DNA of 64,000 nucleotides from Chromobacterium alticapitis (lineage in GTDB: Bacteria > Pseudomonadota > Gammaproteobacteria > Burkholderiales > Chromobacteriaceae): contig NZ_PQWB01000189.1 of assembly GCF_002924365.1 (NCBI RefSeq), positions 1-64,000 of the forward strand. Direction: 5' to 3'. The notes below the pieces were generated by a model, which was not told the DNA's origin, made no database searches, and saw only the letters and a list, made by a program, of their open reading frames with translations. Of the stretch, positions 17,920 through 28,585 are shown piece by piece (position 1 is the first letter of the stretch; every line of letters starts with the position of its first letter). Both the position numbers and the translations under genes were made by a program.

Positions 17920-18742
17920 CGGCCTGTCCGGCTCCGGCAAATCCATCGCTCTGCGCGCGCTGGAAGATTACGGCTTCTACTGCGTGGACAACCTACCCGC
18001 GACCATGCTGCCGGAAGCGATGGCCATGTACGAGGAGTTCGGCTACCAGGACATCGCCATCAGCGTGGACACCCGCTCCGGCCCCTCGCTGGGCGCGCTG
18101 CCGCATGTGGTGCAACAGTTGCGCGGCCAGGGCATGGATGTGCGGCTGCTGTATCTGGAAGCCCGGCCGGAAACGCTGGTCAAGCGCTTCTCCGAAACCC
18201 GCCGCCGCCACCCCTTGTCCGGCGCCGGCATCACGGTGGAAGAAGCCATACAGGTCGAACAGGAAATGCTGGGCGACATTCCGGAGCTGGGCACTCGCAT
18301 CGACACCAGCGAACTATCGGCCAATGCGCTGCGCAGTTGGGTGCGGGAGCTGGTGGACGCCGACAGCAGCCGTCTGACGCTGATCTTCCAGTCCTTCGGC
18401 TTCAAGCACGGCGTGCCGCAGGACGCGGACTTCGTCTTCGACGCGCGCTGCCTGCCCAATCCGTATTACGACCCGCTGCTGCGCCCGCTGAGCGGCCGCG
18501 ACCAGCCCATCGTGGATTTCTTCGCCCAGCACGCCGACGTGGCCGAGATGATCGCCGACATCCAGGCGCTGATCGCCAAATGGCTGCCGTGCTACGCCAA
18601 GGAAAACCGCAGCTATCTGACGGTTGCCGTCGGCTGCACCGGCGGCCAGCACCGCTCGGTATTCATCATCGAGAACCTGGCCCGGGCCTTCGCCGACAAG
18701 CAAGTGCTGGTGCGCCACCGCCAGCTCTATCCCGACTACTGA
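17900..18742 (+). CDS. rapZ: RNase adapter protein RapZ
   Basis: A 280-residue nucleotide-binding protein. In enterobacteria RapZ delivers the GlmZ small RNA to RNase E and so sets GlmS levels; elsewhere the role is less defined. It has Walker A GLSGSGKS at residues 8-15, DTRSGPSLG, and the C-terminal domain motif [13 protein letters not shown]. Its start overlaps hprK by 20 bases. GlmZ is not established in this group, so the specific RNA target is open. Confidence 0.95.
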   Translation: MRLILISGLSGSGKSIALRALEDYGFYCVDNLPATMLPEAMAMYEEFGYQDIAISVDTRSGPSLGALPHVVQQLRGQGMDVRLLYLEARPETLVKRFSETRRRHPLSGAGITVEEAIQVEQEMLGDIPELGTRIDTSELSANALRSWVRELVDADSSRLTLIFQSFGFKHGVPQDADFVFDARCLPNPYYDPLLRPLSGRDQPIVDFFAQHADVAEMIADIQALIAKWLPCYAKENRSYLTVAVGCTGGQHRSVFIIENLARAFADKQVLVRHRQLYPDY

Positions 18743-18786
18743 ACAGGGCGCGCGGGCGACGATCGCCCGCCCCTGGAGACCGTCCG

Positions 18787-19395
18787 ATGTCCCGCCGCAA
18801 AACCATTACCGTCGCGCTGACCGGCGCCTCCGGCCTGCCCTATGGCCTGCGCCTGATCGAGGCCCTGCTCGCCGCCGGCGTCCGCGTCTGGGTGCTCTAC
18901 TCCCAAGCCGCGCAAATCGTCGCCAAGCAGGAAATGGCGCTGACGCTGCCGTCGCGCCCCGCCGAGATGAAAGCCTGGCTGCTGCAACGCTACCCGGCCG
19001 CGCCGGATCTGCTCGAAGTCTACGGCCGCGAGGAATGGTTCGCGCCGGCCGCCTCCGGCTCCAATCCGCCCGACGCCATGGCGGTCTGCCCATGCTCGAT
19101 GGGCACGCTGGCGGCCATTCGCCACGGCATGAGCGACAATCTGATCGAACGCGCCGCCGACGTCTGCATCAAGGAGCAGCGCAAGCTGGTGCTGGTGCCG
19201 CGAGAAACGCCGCTGTCGCCCATCCATCTGGAAAACATGCTGGAGCTGGCGCGACTGGGCGTAGTGATCCTGCCGCCGTCCCCCGGCTTCTATACTCATC
19301 CTCAGAGCGTGGACGACATGGTGGACTTCGTCGTCTCGCGCGTGCTGGACCAACTGGGCATAGCGCAAACGCTGACGCCGCGCTGGGGAGAGTGA
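18787..19395 (+). CDS. ubiX: Flavin prenyltransferase UbiX
   Basis: Makes prenylated FMN, the cofactor of the UbiD decarboxylase in ubiquinone synthesis. The 202-residue protein opens with the flavoprotein motif TGASGLPYG at 12-20 and contains the CPCSMGTLAAI and RETPLSPIHLENM motifs of UbiX. The ATG giving MSRRKT matches the family length; the frame is open further upstream into rapZ but that part is shadow. nnrD begins two bases after its stop. Confidence 0.95.
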   Translation: MSRRKTITVALTGASGLPYGLRLIEALLAAGVRVWVLYSQAAQIVAKQEMALTLPSRPAEMKAWLLQRYPAAPDLLEVYGREEWFAPAASGSNPPDAMAVCPCSMGTLAAIRHGMSDNLIERAADVCIKEQRKLVLVPRETPLSPIHLENMLELARLGVVILPPSPGFYTHPQSVDDMVDFVVSRVLDQLGIAQTLTPRWGE

Positions 19396-19397
19396 CA

Positions 19398-20864
19398 ATG
19401 GATGCCGGCCCGATACTAAGCCTGGAGGCTTTGCGCCAATTGGAACGCGCGGCCGACGCCGCCGGGCTGCGGCTGATGCGACGCGCGGCGCAGGCCGCCG
19501 CCAACTGGGCCGCCGCGCGGCTGCCCGCCGGCTCCCCGCTGCTGATCTGCGCCGGCCCCGGCAACAACGGCGGCGATGCGCTATACGCCGCGCTCGAGCT
19601 GCATGGCCGCGGCTATCGGGTAGACATCCTGCAACCCGCGCCCCCCGCCAGCGCCGCCTGCCGCGAAGCCCGCAGGCAAATAGACGAAGCCGGCCTTGCC
19701 GTCCGGCAAGCGCTGCCAGCGGACTATCCGCCGCCGCAACTACTGATGGACGGCCTGTTCGGCATCGGCCTATCCCGCCCGCTGGACGATGGCTGGCAGC
19801 GCTTGATCGCGGCATTGAACGCCCTGCCCTGCCCCAAGCTGGCGCTGGACTGCCCCAGCGGCCTGGACGCCTACACCGGCCAAGCGCTGGGCGCGGCCCT
19901 CCGCGCAAACGCCACGCTGACCTTTCTGTGCCACAAACCCGGCCTGCTCACCGGCCGCGGCGCCGATCTGGCCGGCCAGGTCGTCCTTGACGCGCTGGCG
20001 TGCCCGCCCGAGCTGTACCCGCCGGCCGAAGGCGCGCTCAACGCGCCGGACATCTCGCCGCTGGCCCGCGCCCGCGACAGCCACAAGGGCAGCTATGGAA
20101 CGGTGTCCATCATAGGCGGCGCGCCCGGCATGCTGGGCGCCATCCTGCTGGCCGGCCGCGGCGCGCTGCACGGCGGAGCGGGCAAGGTCTACCTGTGCCC
20201 GCTGGACGACAGGCTGCCGGTGGATCCGGCCGCGCCGGAGCTGATGATACGGCCTCTGGATGAGATGGCCGAGCTACCGCGGGCCGACGTCGTCGCCATC
20301 GGTCCCGGCCTCGGCTTGCAGGAGCCGGCCGAAGCCTTGCTGGAACAAGCGCTAGCACAGCCGCAGCCTCTGGTGCTGGACGCCGACGCGCTGAATCTGC
20401 TGGCGCAGCGCCATGCGCTGGCTGAACGGCTGGCCAAACGCTCTCGGCCCGCCATATTGACGCCGCATCCGGCCGAGGCCGCGCGCCTGCTGCGGACAGA
20501 TGCCGCCGCCGTGCAGGCCGATCGCGTCCTGCACGCGCGGCGCCTGGCCGCGCATTTCAACTGCGTGGTCATCCTGAAGGGCGCGGGCAGCCTGATCGCC
20601 CGTCCGGACGGCTACTATCTGCTCAACGCCAGCGGCGGCCCCATGCTGGCCGCCGCCGGACAGGGCGACGTACTGACCGGCCTGATCGCCGCACTGCTGG
20701 CCCAGGGCCTGCCAGCCTTCGATGCGGCAGCGCTGGCCGCGCATCTGCACGGTCTGGCCGGAGACGATTACCAGAGGGAAACCGGCGGCCCCATAGGCTT
20801 GACCGCCTCCGCCACGGCGGAAAGAGTGGCGCGCGTCGCCAATCGCTTGCTCGCGCCGCGCTGA
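19398..20864 (+). CDS. nnrD: Bifunctional NAD(P)H-hydrate epimerase/dehydratase
   Basis: Repairs hydrated NADH and NADPH. The N-terminal YjeF epimerase domain contains GPGNNGGD at 53-60 and DGLFGIGLSRPL; the C-terminal ribokinase-like ADP-dependent dehydratase domain contains the HKGSYGTV entry motif and GQGDVLTG at 421-428. At 488 residues it is the normal fused form (Nnr/YjeF). The ATG sits two bases after ubiX, preceded by GGAGAG. Confidence 0.95.
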   Translation: MDAGPILSLEALRQLERAADAAGLRLMRRAAQAAANWAAARLPAGSPLLICAGPGNNGGDALYAALELHGRGYRVDILQPAPPASAACREARRQIDEAGLAVRQALPADYPPPQLLMDGLFGIGLSRPLDDGWQRLIAALNALPCPKLALDCPSGLDAYTGQALGAALRANATLTFLCHKPGLLTGRGADLAGQVVLDALACPPELYPPAEGALNAPDISPLARARDSHKGSYGTVSIIGGAPGMLGAILLAGRGALHGGAGKVYLCPLDDRLPVDPAAPELMIRPLDEMAELPRADVVAIGPGLGLQEPAEALLEQALAQPQPLVLDADALNLLAQRHALAERLAKRSRPAILTPHPAEAARLLRTDAAAVQADRVLHARRLAAHFNCVVILKGAGSLIARPDGYYLLNASGGPMLAAAGQGDVLTGLIAALLAQGLPAFDAAALAAHLHGLAGDDYQRETGGPIGLTASATAERVARVANRLLAPR

Positions 20865-20935
20865 ACGCCGCCTTTGCCGATGACGGCGGTTTGTGGTTAA
20901 CATCGACCGGCAAGCCCACACACCGGAGAGCCGTC

Positions 20936-21859
20936 TTGTCATCCGCCCATAATCAGAAAAAAGCCTACGCCTTCGGCCTCGGCGCCGTGCTGGCTTGGTC
21001 CACCGTCGCCAGCGCCTTCAAGCTCAGCCTGCAATACTTGTCGCCTATGCAACTGGTGCTGTACGCCAGCCTCGCCTCCCTGCTCTGTCTGCTGTCCATC
21101 CTGGCCTGGCAAGGCCGGCTGTCCGAGCTGATCGCCGCCTTTCGCGCGCACTGGAAGGCTTCGCTGCTGTTCGGCGCCGTCAACCCCTTCATCTACTATC
21201 TCGTGCTGTTCGAAGCGTATTCGCTGCTGCCGGCGCAGGAGGCGCAAGCGATCAACTACACCTGGGCGCTGACCATGACGCTGCTGGCCGTGCCGCTGCT
21301 GAAGCAAAAGCTGCGGCTGCAAGACGCCACGGCGGCGCTGATCTGCTATCTCGGGGTGCTGGTCATCGGCACCCGCGGCCAGTTGCTGGAACTGCACTTC
21401 TCCAATCAACAGGGCGTGCTGCTGGCGCTGGCCTCGACCCTGCTGTGGGCCGGCTACTGGATTTTCAACACGCGCGACGCGCGCGAGCCGGTGCTGGGCC
21501 TGACGCTGAACTTCGCCTGCAGCCTGCCGCTGAGCCTGGCCTGGTGCGCCTGGCACGGCCAGTTGGCGCTGCCGGCCTGGCAAGGCCTGGCCGGCGCAGC
21601 CTACGTCGGCGCGCTGGAAATGGGTTTCACCTTCGTGCTGTGGCTGTCTGCGATGAAGCTGACGCGCAGCACCGCCAGCATCGCCAACCTGATCTTCTTG
21701 TCGCCGCTGGTTTCGCTGCTGCTGATCCATCTGATCGTCGGCGAAGCCATCCTGCCGTCCACCCTGTTAGGACTGGCGCTGATCCTGGGCGGACTGGCGG
21801 CGCAGAAACTGCCGCGGGGCCGAGGCAGCCAAGCTCGACTGGCCGCAGGCAAGGACTGA
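20936..21859 (+). CDS. EamA/DMT-family transporter
   Basis: A 307-residue membrane protein with about ten hydrophobic segments in two EamA repeats, the drug/metabolite transporter fold. The substrate is not predictable; relatives export amino acids or metabolites. The TTG start was chosen because CCGGAGAG sits five bases upstream; an in-frame TTG 45 bases earlier would add an unlikely hydrophilic extension. Confidence 0.85.
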   Translation: MSSAHNQKKAYAFGLGAVLAWSTVASAFKLSLQYLSPMQLVLYASLASLLCLLSILAWQGRLSELIAAFRAHWKASLLFGAVNPFIYYLVLFEAYSLLPAQEAQAINYTWALTMTLLAVPLLKQKLRLQDATAALICYLGVLVIGTRGQLLELHFSNQQGVLLALASTLLWAGYWIFNTRDAREPVLGLTLNFACSLPLSLAWCAWHGQLALPAWQGLAGAAYVGALEMGFTFVLWLSAMKLTRSTASIANLIFLSPLVSLLLIHLIVGEAILPSTLLGLALILGGLAAQKLPRGRGSQARLAAGKD

Positions 21860-21944
21860 TTCCCGGCAAGCGGCGCGATCGCGCATGGCAATTCGCGCTC
21901 GCTCTGCCTACGATTGACTTTGAGGGCATGACTAAACAGGCACC

Positions 21945-23492
21945 ATGAAAAGCATCAAGACAAGGTTAATGCTATGGCTGATGGCCTGGATCACCGCCAT
22001 TCTGGGCAGCACCGGGCTGTATTTCTACCTACACGACTACGGGATAGACCAGAGCGACTTCCAGACCCAGCGCACCGCCGTGCGCTCCCGCCTGTCGCTG
22101 TCGCTGCCTCACGGCATCTGGCAGCTGGACGATGAAAACGTGCGGCTGGCGCTGGACAGCGAGTTGAGCTGGCCGTCGGTGATCGCCATCAACGTCAAGG
22201 GCGAAAGCGGCCTGAATCTGGGCCGCACCCGAGACGGCAACGGCAATCTGCGCGACATGTTGCCCAATGAGCATCCCAAGGCGGACGACGTGCTTAGCAT
22301 TCCCATCATCTACCAGGGCAAGGAGCACCTGGGCACCGCTACGGTTTACCTGTCGCACGACGCCTTGCGCGCGCGCGAAAACCAGCACCTGATCACCATC
22401 ATCGCGCAGATCGTGCTGCTGGACGGCATGATCTTCTTCATCATGTCGTTCAATCTGCAGCGCTTCATTTTCCAACCGCTGGCCAGGCTGCAGCAGGCGC
22501 TGAACACCGCGATCCGCGCCCCGGACGCCAGCGGGGCCCAGATCACCCACCTGGCGGACGACGAAATCGGCGGCATCGTCAACGGCTTCAACCGCATCGT
22601 GGCGCGCACCGCCGCCGACCTGGTGAAGCGGACGGCGGCCGAGGCGATCGCGCGCGAGGAAAAGGAAAAAGCCCAGCAGGCCTACAGCCAGCTGATCGCC
22701 ACCCAGGAAACGCTGGTGGAAGCCGAGAAAATGGCTTCGCTGGGCAGCCTGGTCGCCGGCGTCGCCCACGAAATCAACACGCCGGTCGGCATCACCTTGA
22801 CCGCCGCGTCCCACCTGGGCACCGCCACCTCGCACATTACCGGCAAACTGGGGAGCGGCAACGTCAAGAAAAGCGACTTCCAGAGCTATCTGGAAACCGC
22901 CCAGGAGTGCTGCGAGCTGATCCTGTCCAACTCCGAACGCGCCGCCAATCTGATCCACAGCTTCAAGCAAGTGGCCGTGGACCAGACCAGCGAGGCGCGG
23001 CGCAGCTTCCACCTGCACGATTATCTGAACGAGGTGATCACCAGCCTGAAGCCGCGCTTCAAGCACACCAAGGTCGGAATCGACATCCAATGCGAGGAGG
23101 ATATTCTGTTGGACAGCTATCCCGGCGCGCTGGCCCAGGTGCTGACCAATCTGGTGGTCAACGCCCTGATACACGGCTATGAAAGCGGCGAGATTGCTGG
23201 CACCATCGTGATTGAAGCCCATCGCAACGACGACCAGCATGTGTCGCTGAGCGTCAGCGACAACGGCAAAGGCATCGCGGCGGAAAATCTGGGGCGAATC
23301 TTCGACCCATTTTTCACCACGCGCCGCGGCAGCGGCGGCAGCGGCCTGGGTTTGAACATCGTCTACAACATCGTGCGGCAGCGATTGGGCGGCAATATCG
23401 ACGTTCACAGCGAACTGGGGCAAGGCACCCGCTTCAAGCTGGACATGCCCTGCATCGCGCCGACCGTCCAGCATAAGGAGAACGTGGCATGA
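21945..23492 (+). CDS. Membrane sensor histidine kinase
   Basis: A 515-residue kinase with transmembrane segments near residues 8-29 and 148-170 bounding a periplasmic sensor of about 120 residues, then a HAMP-like linker, a coiled coil (about 225-255), and a dimerisation helix with the phospho-acceptor His275 in GVAHEINTPVG. The ATPase domain shows Asn406 in VVNALIHG, DNGKGI and the FDPFFTTRRG and GSGLGLNIV boxes. It overlaps the response-regulator gene by four bases, so the two form a cognate pair. The signal is unknown. Confidence 0.92.
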   Translation: MKSIKTRLMLWLMAWITAILGSTGLYFYLHDYGIDQSDFQTQRTAVRSRLSLSLPHGIWQLDDENVRLALDSELSWPSVIAINVKGESGLNLGRTRDGNGNLRDMLPNEHPKADDVLSIPIIYQGKEHLGTATVYLSHDALRARENQHLITIIAQIVLLDGMIFFIMSFNLQRFIFQPLARLQQALNTAIRAPDASGAQITHLADDEIGGIVNGFNRIVARTAADLVKRTAAEAIAREEKEKAQQAYSQLIATQETLVEAEKMASLGSLVAGVAHEINTPVGITLTAASHLGTATSHITGKLGSGNVKKSDFQSYLETAQECCELILSNSERAANLIHSFKQVAVDQTSEARRSFHLHDYLNEVITSLKPRFKHTKVGIDIQCEEDILLDSYPGALAQVLTNLVVNALIHGYESGEIAGTIVIEAHRNDDQHVSLSVSDNGKGIAAENLGRIFDPFFTTRRGSGGSGLGLNIVYNIVRQRLGGNIDVHSELGQGTRFKLDMPCIAPTVQHKENVA

Positions 23493-25078
23493 GCAGCAAA
23501 ATCCTGCCTCCCGACGAAGACAACTGGCTGCTGGACGATAGCGACGACAACGCGGTCCGCCCCTCCGAGCTGCGCAAGCCGTGGAAAGTGCTGATCGTGG
23601 ACGACGAGCGCGACGTCCACACCGCCACCCGCATCGCCCTGCGCGGCATCAGCTACAAGGAGCGTCCGCTGGAACTCTTGAGCGCTTACAGCGGCGCCGA
23701 GGCCTTCCAGATGTTGCGGCAGCATAACGACATCGCCCTGATCATGCTGGACGTGGTGATGGAGAGCGAGGACGCCGGCCTGAGGCTGGTGCACCGCATC
23801 CGCGAGGAACTGAACAACGGCGTGGTGCGCATCGTGCTGCGCACCGGCCAGCCCGGCCAGGCGCCGGAACAGGAAGTCATCCTCAACTACGACATCAACG
23901 ACTACAAGACCAAGACCGAGCTGACCACGCAAAAGCTGTTCACCACCACCATCGCCTCGCTGCGCGCCTACGAGAACATGGTGTCGCTGGAGAAGAACCG
24001 CCAGGGTCTGGCCAAGATCCTGGAAAGCGCGTCCGACCTGTACCAGCTGCACTCGCTGCGCGAATTCGCCTCCGGCGTGCTGCGCCAGATCAGCGCCCTG
24101 CTCGACATCGGCACCGACGGCATTCTATGCGTGCGCAATGAAAACCACAGCGGCAGGCCGGAGCTGGAAATCCTGGCCGTTTCCGGCTCCTACGAATACC
24201 TGGCGGAAAAAGGCGACCTATCCAGCGAGCCCAAGCTGGAGTCGGTGATCATGCAGGTATTCAAGGAGAAGCGCAGCATCTACCAGCACCCATATGACGT
24301 GCTGTACATTGCCTCGCGCAACCGGCGCGAGTTCGCCGTGCACTTCATGCCGCAATGGCCGCTGGACACGGTGGAATGCGATCTGCTGGATGTGTTCTGC
24401 CAGCGCATTTCCGCCGCCTACGACAATCTCTACCTGTACCACCAACTGCGCAGCGCCCAGGAGGCGACTGTGGTGGCGCTGGCGGACCTGGCGGAATTCC
24501 GCGATACCGACACCGGCGACCACGTGTTGCGCGTGCAGAAGCTGACCGACGCCATCGCCCAGGAAATGCTGATGCGCAACGACTACCCGGAGCAGATGAG
24601 CCGCGAGTTCCTGGACATGGTGGGCATGGCCAGCATTCTGCACGATATCGGCAAAGTGGCGACGCCGGACCATATCCTGCTCAAACCCGGCAAGCTGGAC
24701 CCTGAGGAGCGCGCCATCATGGAGCAGCACGCCTCGATAGGCGCGCACATCCTGGCCAAGTCGGCCCAGATGGTGGAGGGCACCAGCTATCTGTCGCTGG
24801 GCTCGGAGATCGCCGGCGGCCACCACGAGCACTTCGACGGCAACGGCTACCCCGGCAAGCTGCTGGGCCAGAATATTCCGCTGTCCGCGCGCATCGTGGC
24901 GGTGGTGGACGTATTCGACGCGCTGATGAACAAGCGGCCGTACAAGGAGCCATGGAAACTGGAAGACACCATGCAATACATCAAGGGCCGCGCCGGCAGC
25001 CAGTTCGACCCGTTGGTGGTCGAGGCGCTGAGCCTGCTGGTGGATGAGGACAGACTGCCGGTCAAGTTCGGCGAATAG
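23489..25078 (+). CDS. Response regulator with DUF3369 and HD-GYP domains
   Basis: A 529-residue cytoplasmic regulator. The receiver domain has acidic pair Asp38-Asp39 and phospho-acceptor Asp88 in LIMLDVVM. A middle domain (about 180-330) is of the DUF3369/GAF-like type. The C-terminal HD-GYP domain contains HDIGKVATPDHIL with His385-Asp386, HHEHFDGNGYP at 445 onward and a GYP triad, which suggests active c-di-GMP phosphodiesterase. It is coupled to the upstream kinase, so an external signal probably lowers c-di-GMP through this protein. Confidence 0.92.
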   Translation: MSSKILPPDEDNWLLDDSDDNAVRPSELRKPWKVLIVDDERDVHTATRIALRGISYKERPLELLSAYSGAEAFQMLRQHNDIALIMLDVVMESEDAGLRLVHRIREELNNGVVRIVLRTGQPGQAPEQEVILNYDINDYKTKTELTTQKLFTTTIASLRAYENMVSLEKNRQGLAKILESASDLYQLHSLREFASGVLRQISALLDIGTDGILCVRNENHSGRPELEILAVSGSYEYLAEKGDLSSEPKLESVIMQVFKEKRSIYQHPYDVLYIASRNRREFAVHFMPQWPLDTVECDLLDVFCQRISAAYDNLYLYHQLRSAQEATVVALADLAEFRDTDTGDHVLRVQKLTDAIAQEMLMRNDYPEQMSREFLDMVGMASILHDIGKVATPDHILLKPGKLDPEERAIMEQHASIGAHILAKSAQMVEGTSYLSLGSEIAGGHHEHFDGNGYPGKLLGQNIPLSARIVAVVDVFDALMNKRPYKEPWKLEDTMQYIKGRAGSQFDPLVVEALSLLVDEDRLPVKFGE

Positions 25079-25095
25079 TCCCCCGTAGCAAACGC

Positions 25096-25127
25096 AAACG
25101 GCAGCCCATGGCTGCCGTTTCGCTTTT
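25096..25127. terminator. Terminator between convergent HD-GYP and TrhA-like genes
   Basis: An 11-bp perfect stem AAACGGCAGCC/GGCTGCCGTTT with a CAT loop is followed by CGCTTTT. Confidence 0.7.
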
Positions 25128-25143
25128 CATCGCGCCGCCCGCG

Positions 25144-25761
25144 TCAGGCCACGTAGTTCAGCACGCACAGATACTGGCAGATGCTACCGCCCAGCACGAA
25201 CAGATGCCAGATGCCGTGGCCGTGGCGTATCTTCTCGTCGTTGAGAAACCAGTAGATGCCCACGCTGTACAGCATGCCGCCCAGCGCCAGCCAGAACAGG
25301 CCGCCCGGCGCCAGCGCTTCGATCAGCGGATTGATCGCGATCAGCACCAGCCAGCCCATCGCCACGTACAGGATCATGGACAACACGCGGGTGCGCCGCC
25401 CCAGCGTCAGTTCCTGCACGATGCCGAACAAGGCCAGCCCCCAGCTCAGGCCGAACAGCGTCCAGCCCCAGGCGCCGCGCAGCGTCACCAGCGCGAACGG
25501 CGTGTAACTGCCGGCGATCAGCAGATAGATGGCCGAATGGTCGCACTTCTGCAGGATGGCCTTGGCCTTCCCCTTGAAGCTGTGATACAGCGTGGACACC
25601 AGATAGAGCGTGACCAGCGTGCCGCCGTACAGGCTGAAGCTGACGATTTTCCATGGATCGCGCTGCATCGCCGCCTCGACCACCAGTACCACCAGACCGA
25701 CTATCGCCAGCACCGTGCCGGCCAGATGGGAATAGCCGTTGAAACGTTCCCCGCGATACAT
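25144..25761 (-). CDS. TrhA/hemolysin III family membrane protein
   Basis: A 205-residue protein with seven hydrophobic segments and the family pattern NGYSHLAGT near the start, TLYHSF in the middle and GHGIWHLFVLGG near the end; the histidines resemble those of PAQR-type proteins. Relatives are called hemolysin III, and some affect membrane fluidity homeostasis; true haemolytic activity is doubtful. The ATG giving MYRGERFNGYS was preferred over an upstream codon because the extra 42 residues are hydrophilic and atypical. Confidence 0.88.
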   Translation of the reverse strand: MYRGERFNGYSHLAGTVLAIVGLVVLVVEAAMQRDPWKIVSFSLYGGTLVTLYLVSTLYHSFKGKAKAILQKCDHSAIYLLIAGSYTPFALVTLRGAWGWTLFGLSWGLALFGIVQELTLGRRTRVLSMILYVAMGWLVLIAINPLIEALAPGGLFWLALGGMLYSVGIYWFLNDEKIRHGHGIWHLFVLGGSICQYLCVLNYVA

Positions 25762-25881
25762 GATTTTATTTTTCCTTGGCCGGCTTCCAGCCGGCTCGAT
25801 CAGATAAAACAATTGGAACCCTTGCGGCTCCTCAGGGTTCCATTGTCCGCCTTCGGCCGCGGCAAAACCAGCGGTTGGCGC

Positions 25882-25908
25882 AAACAAAAAGCGGGCCGAT
25901 GGCCCGCT
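25882..25908 (-). terminator. Terminator after adk
   Basis: On the minus strand an 8-bp perfect stem (AGCGGGCC/GGCCCGCT, loop ATC) runs into TTTTTGTTTG. It closes the exbB-to-adk unit. Confidence 0.8.
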
Positions 25909-25930
25909 CGCTGGCCGGATGCGATCCGGA

Positions 25931-26626
<696 letters not shown>

Positions 26627-27385
26627 TCATCGCGCAAACAGCCGACGCACCCGTTCCAGGTCTTCCGGCGTGTCCACCCCCGCGGCGGGCGCCTCGCTCG
26701 CCAACGCCACAATCATGCTGTAACCATGCCAGAGTACGCGCAATTGTTCCAGCGCCTCGTATTGCTCCAGCGGCGAAGCCTCCAGGCCGGCGTAGGTTTT
26801 CAGGAAACCGGCGCGATAGCCGTACATGCCGATGTGGCGGTAGACCGGCAGGCCCGCCGGCAGCGTCGAGCGGTCCGACGCGTAGCCGTCGCGCGCATAC
26901 GGGATCGGCGCGCGGCTGAAATACAGCGCGCGGCCATGCTTGTCCAAGACCACTTTCACCACATTGGGATTGAAATGGTCGGCGGCGTCATGCAGCGCGT
27001 GCGCCAGCGTCGCCACCGGAGCTTCGACCTGCGCCAGCAGATCAGCCAATTGGTCTATCAGCGCGGGCGCGATCAGCGGCTCATCGCCCTGCACATTGAT
27101 CACGATGGCGTCGTCGGCCAGTTGCAGCGACTCCGCCACTTCGGCCAGACGGTCGGTGCCGCTGGCATGGTCCGCGCGGGTCAGCACCGCCTCCACGCCA
27201 TGCTCGGCGCAAGCGGCCAGAATATCGGCGTGGTCAGTCGCCACCACGACGCGGGCTGCGCGGCTCTTCGCCGCCTGCTCGACCACGCGAGCCACCATGG
27301 GCTTGCCGGCGATGTCGGCCAGCGGCTTGCCCGGCAGGCGGCTGGACGCCAGCCGCGCCGGGATCACCACCACGAACTCATTCAT
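26627..27385 (-). CDS. kdsB: 3-deoxy-manno-octulosonate cytidylyltransferase
   Basis: Activates KDO as CMP-KDO for transfer to lipid A. The 252-residue nucleotidyltransferase shows [15 protein letters not shown] at the N-terminus, [15 protein letters not shown] and [10 protein letters not shown], all family signatures. Its start overlaps the Trm112-like gene in an ATGA junction. Together with lpxK just upstream it links lipid A and KDO assembly. Confidence 0.97.
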   Translation of the reverse strand: MNEFVVVIPARLASSRLPGKPLADIAGKPMVARVVEQAAKSRAARVVVATDHADILAACAEHGVEAVLTRADHASGTDRLAEVAESLQLADDAIVINVQGDEPLIAPALIDQLADLLAQVEAPVATLAHALHDAADHFNPNVVKVVLDKHGRALYFSRAPIPYARDGYASDRSTLPAGLPVYRHIGMYGYRAGFLKTYAGLEASPLEQYEALEQLRVLWHGYSMIVALASEAPAAGVDTPEDLERVRRLFAR

Positions 27386-27564
27386 TGGACTTCTTCTTCC
27401 GGCGGCAGCTCGCGCGCCTCGCTCTCCAGCATCATCGGGATGCCGTCCTTGATCGGGAAGGCCAGGCGGTCGCCCTTGCAGATCAGTTCGTCCTTGCTCT
27501 TGTCGAACACCAGCGGGCCCTTGCACAGCGGGCATACCAGGATTTCCAGAAATTTAGCGTCCAT
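27382..27564 (-). CDS. Trm112-like zinc-binding protein (YcaR type)
   Basis: A 60-residue protein with CPLCKG at 11-16 and an [21 protein letters not shown] segment, split here only for reading. The YcaR/Trm112 family is small and often partners methyltransferases, but its role between lpxK and kdsB is not known. It overlaps lpxK by 11 bases and kdsB by four. Confidence 0.9.
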   Translation of the reverse strand: MDAKFLEILVCPLCKGPLVFDKSKDELICKGDRLAFPIKDGIPMMLESEARELPPEEEVQ

Positions 27565-28573
27565 GTTCCATCTTCAAGCGGGCTAGTATCCAGTCGCACA
27601 GATCAGGCGCCAGCGTAGCCTGAACCGGCAAAACCCATAGTCTAGCACGCTGCGCCGCGTCATGAAGCGCGCGAGCGAGCTTGACCGCGTCCTTGCTGGT
27701 GACGATCACCGCGTCGGCGTCGGCGGGGATGTCCGCGGCCGAGAAAGGATGGTGATCGGGGAAGGACAGCCGGCGCTCCACCGCCACGCCCATCCCTGCC
27801 AGCGTGTCGAAAAAGCGCTGCGGATGGCCGATGCCGGCCAGCGCGGCCACCCGCAACCCGGCAAAATCCGCCGCGCGGCGCGTGCGCGAGGCGTCGTCCA
27901 GCGCATGGCATAGGCCAGGGCTCAGCGTCATGGCGAAGCGCTGCAGGCGCGCCGGCAGCGCGAGATTGGCCCCCGTCCCGTTGACCACCACGGCGTCCAC
28001 GCTGCTCAAGCGGGAAGCCGGCTCGCGCAGAGGGCCGTTGGGCAGCAGACGGCCATTGCCCAGGCCGCGCCGTCCATCCAGCACTGCGATTTCCAGGTCG
28101 CGCGCCAGCCGGTAATGCTGCAGGCCGTCATCGCTGAGTATCAGCTGGACCTCCGGATGCAGGGCCAGCAGATGGCGGCCTGCGGCCACGCGGTCCCGCC
28201 CCACCACCACCGGAGCGCCTGCGGCGGCCAACAGCAGCGGTTCGTCGCCCACCAGGGCGGGATCGCTGTCCCGCCTCGCCTCGGTCGGCGCGTCCGCCTT
28301 GCCGCCATAACCGCGGCTGATCACGCCCACCTTGACGCCGCGCGCGGCGAAGCCCTCCAGCAGCGCCAGCGTCAGCGGCGTCTTGCCGACGCCGCCGACA
28401 TTGATATTGCCTATCACGGCCACCGGGACCGGCAGCCGCTCGCTCTTTTTCCAACCGAGGCGGAAGGCCTGCCGGCGCAGCGCCGCCAGCAAGGCAAAAA
28501 GCCCTTCCAGCGGAGCCAGAAGGGCTGTCAACCAGCCTCGCGGCCGATACCAGTGTTGTTCAATCAGATTCAT
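27554..28573 (-). CDS. lpxK: Tetraacyldisaccharide 4'-kinase
   Basis: Phosphorylates the lipid A disaccharide at the 4' position on the inner membrane. The 339-residue protein has an N-terminal hydrophobic helix, the Walker A loop [13 protein letters not shown] near residue 57, SRGYGG, and [14 protein letters not shown] typical of LpxK. It follows exbD by 12 bases, and its end overlaps the Trm112-like gene. Such exbBD-lpxK linkage is common in beta-proteobacteria. Confidence 0.96.
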   Translation of the reverse strand: MNLIEQHWYRPRGWLTALLAPLEGLFALLAALRRQAFRLGWKKSERLPVPVAVIGNINVGGVGKTPLTLALLEGFAARGVKVGVISRGYGGKADAPTEARRDSDPALVGDEPLLLAAAGAPVVVGRDRVAAGRHLLALHPEVQLILSDDGLQHYRLARDLEIAVLDGRRGLGNGRLLPNGPLREPASRLSSVDAVVVNGTGANLALPARLQRFAMTLSPGLCHALDDASRTRRAADFAGLRVAALAGIGHPQRFFDTLAGMGVAVERRLSFPDHHPFSAADIPADADAVIVTSKDAVKLARALHDAAQRARLWVLPVQATLAPDLCDWILARLKMEHGR

Positions 28574-28585
28574 GCCGCTCCAGGC

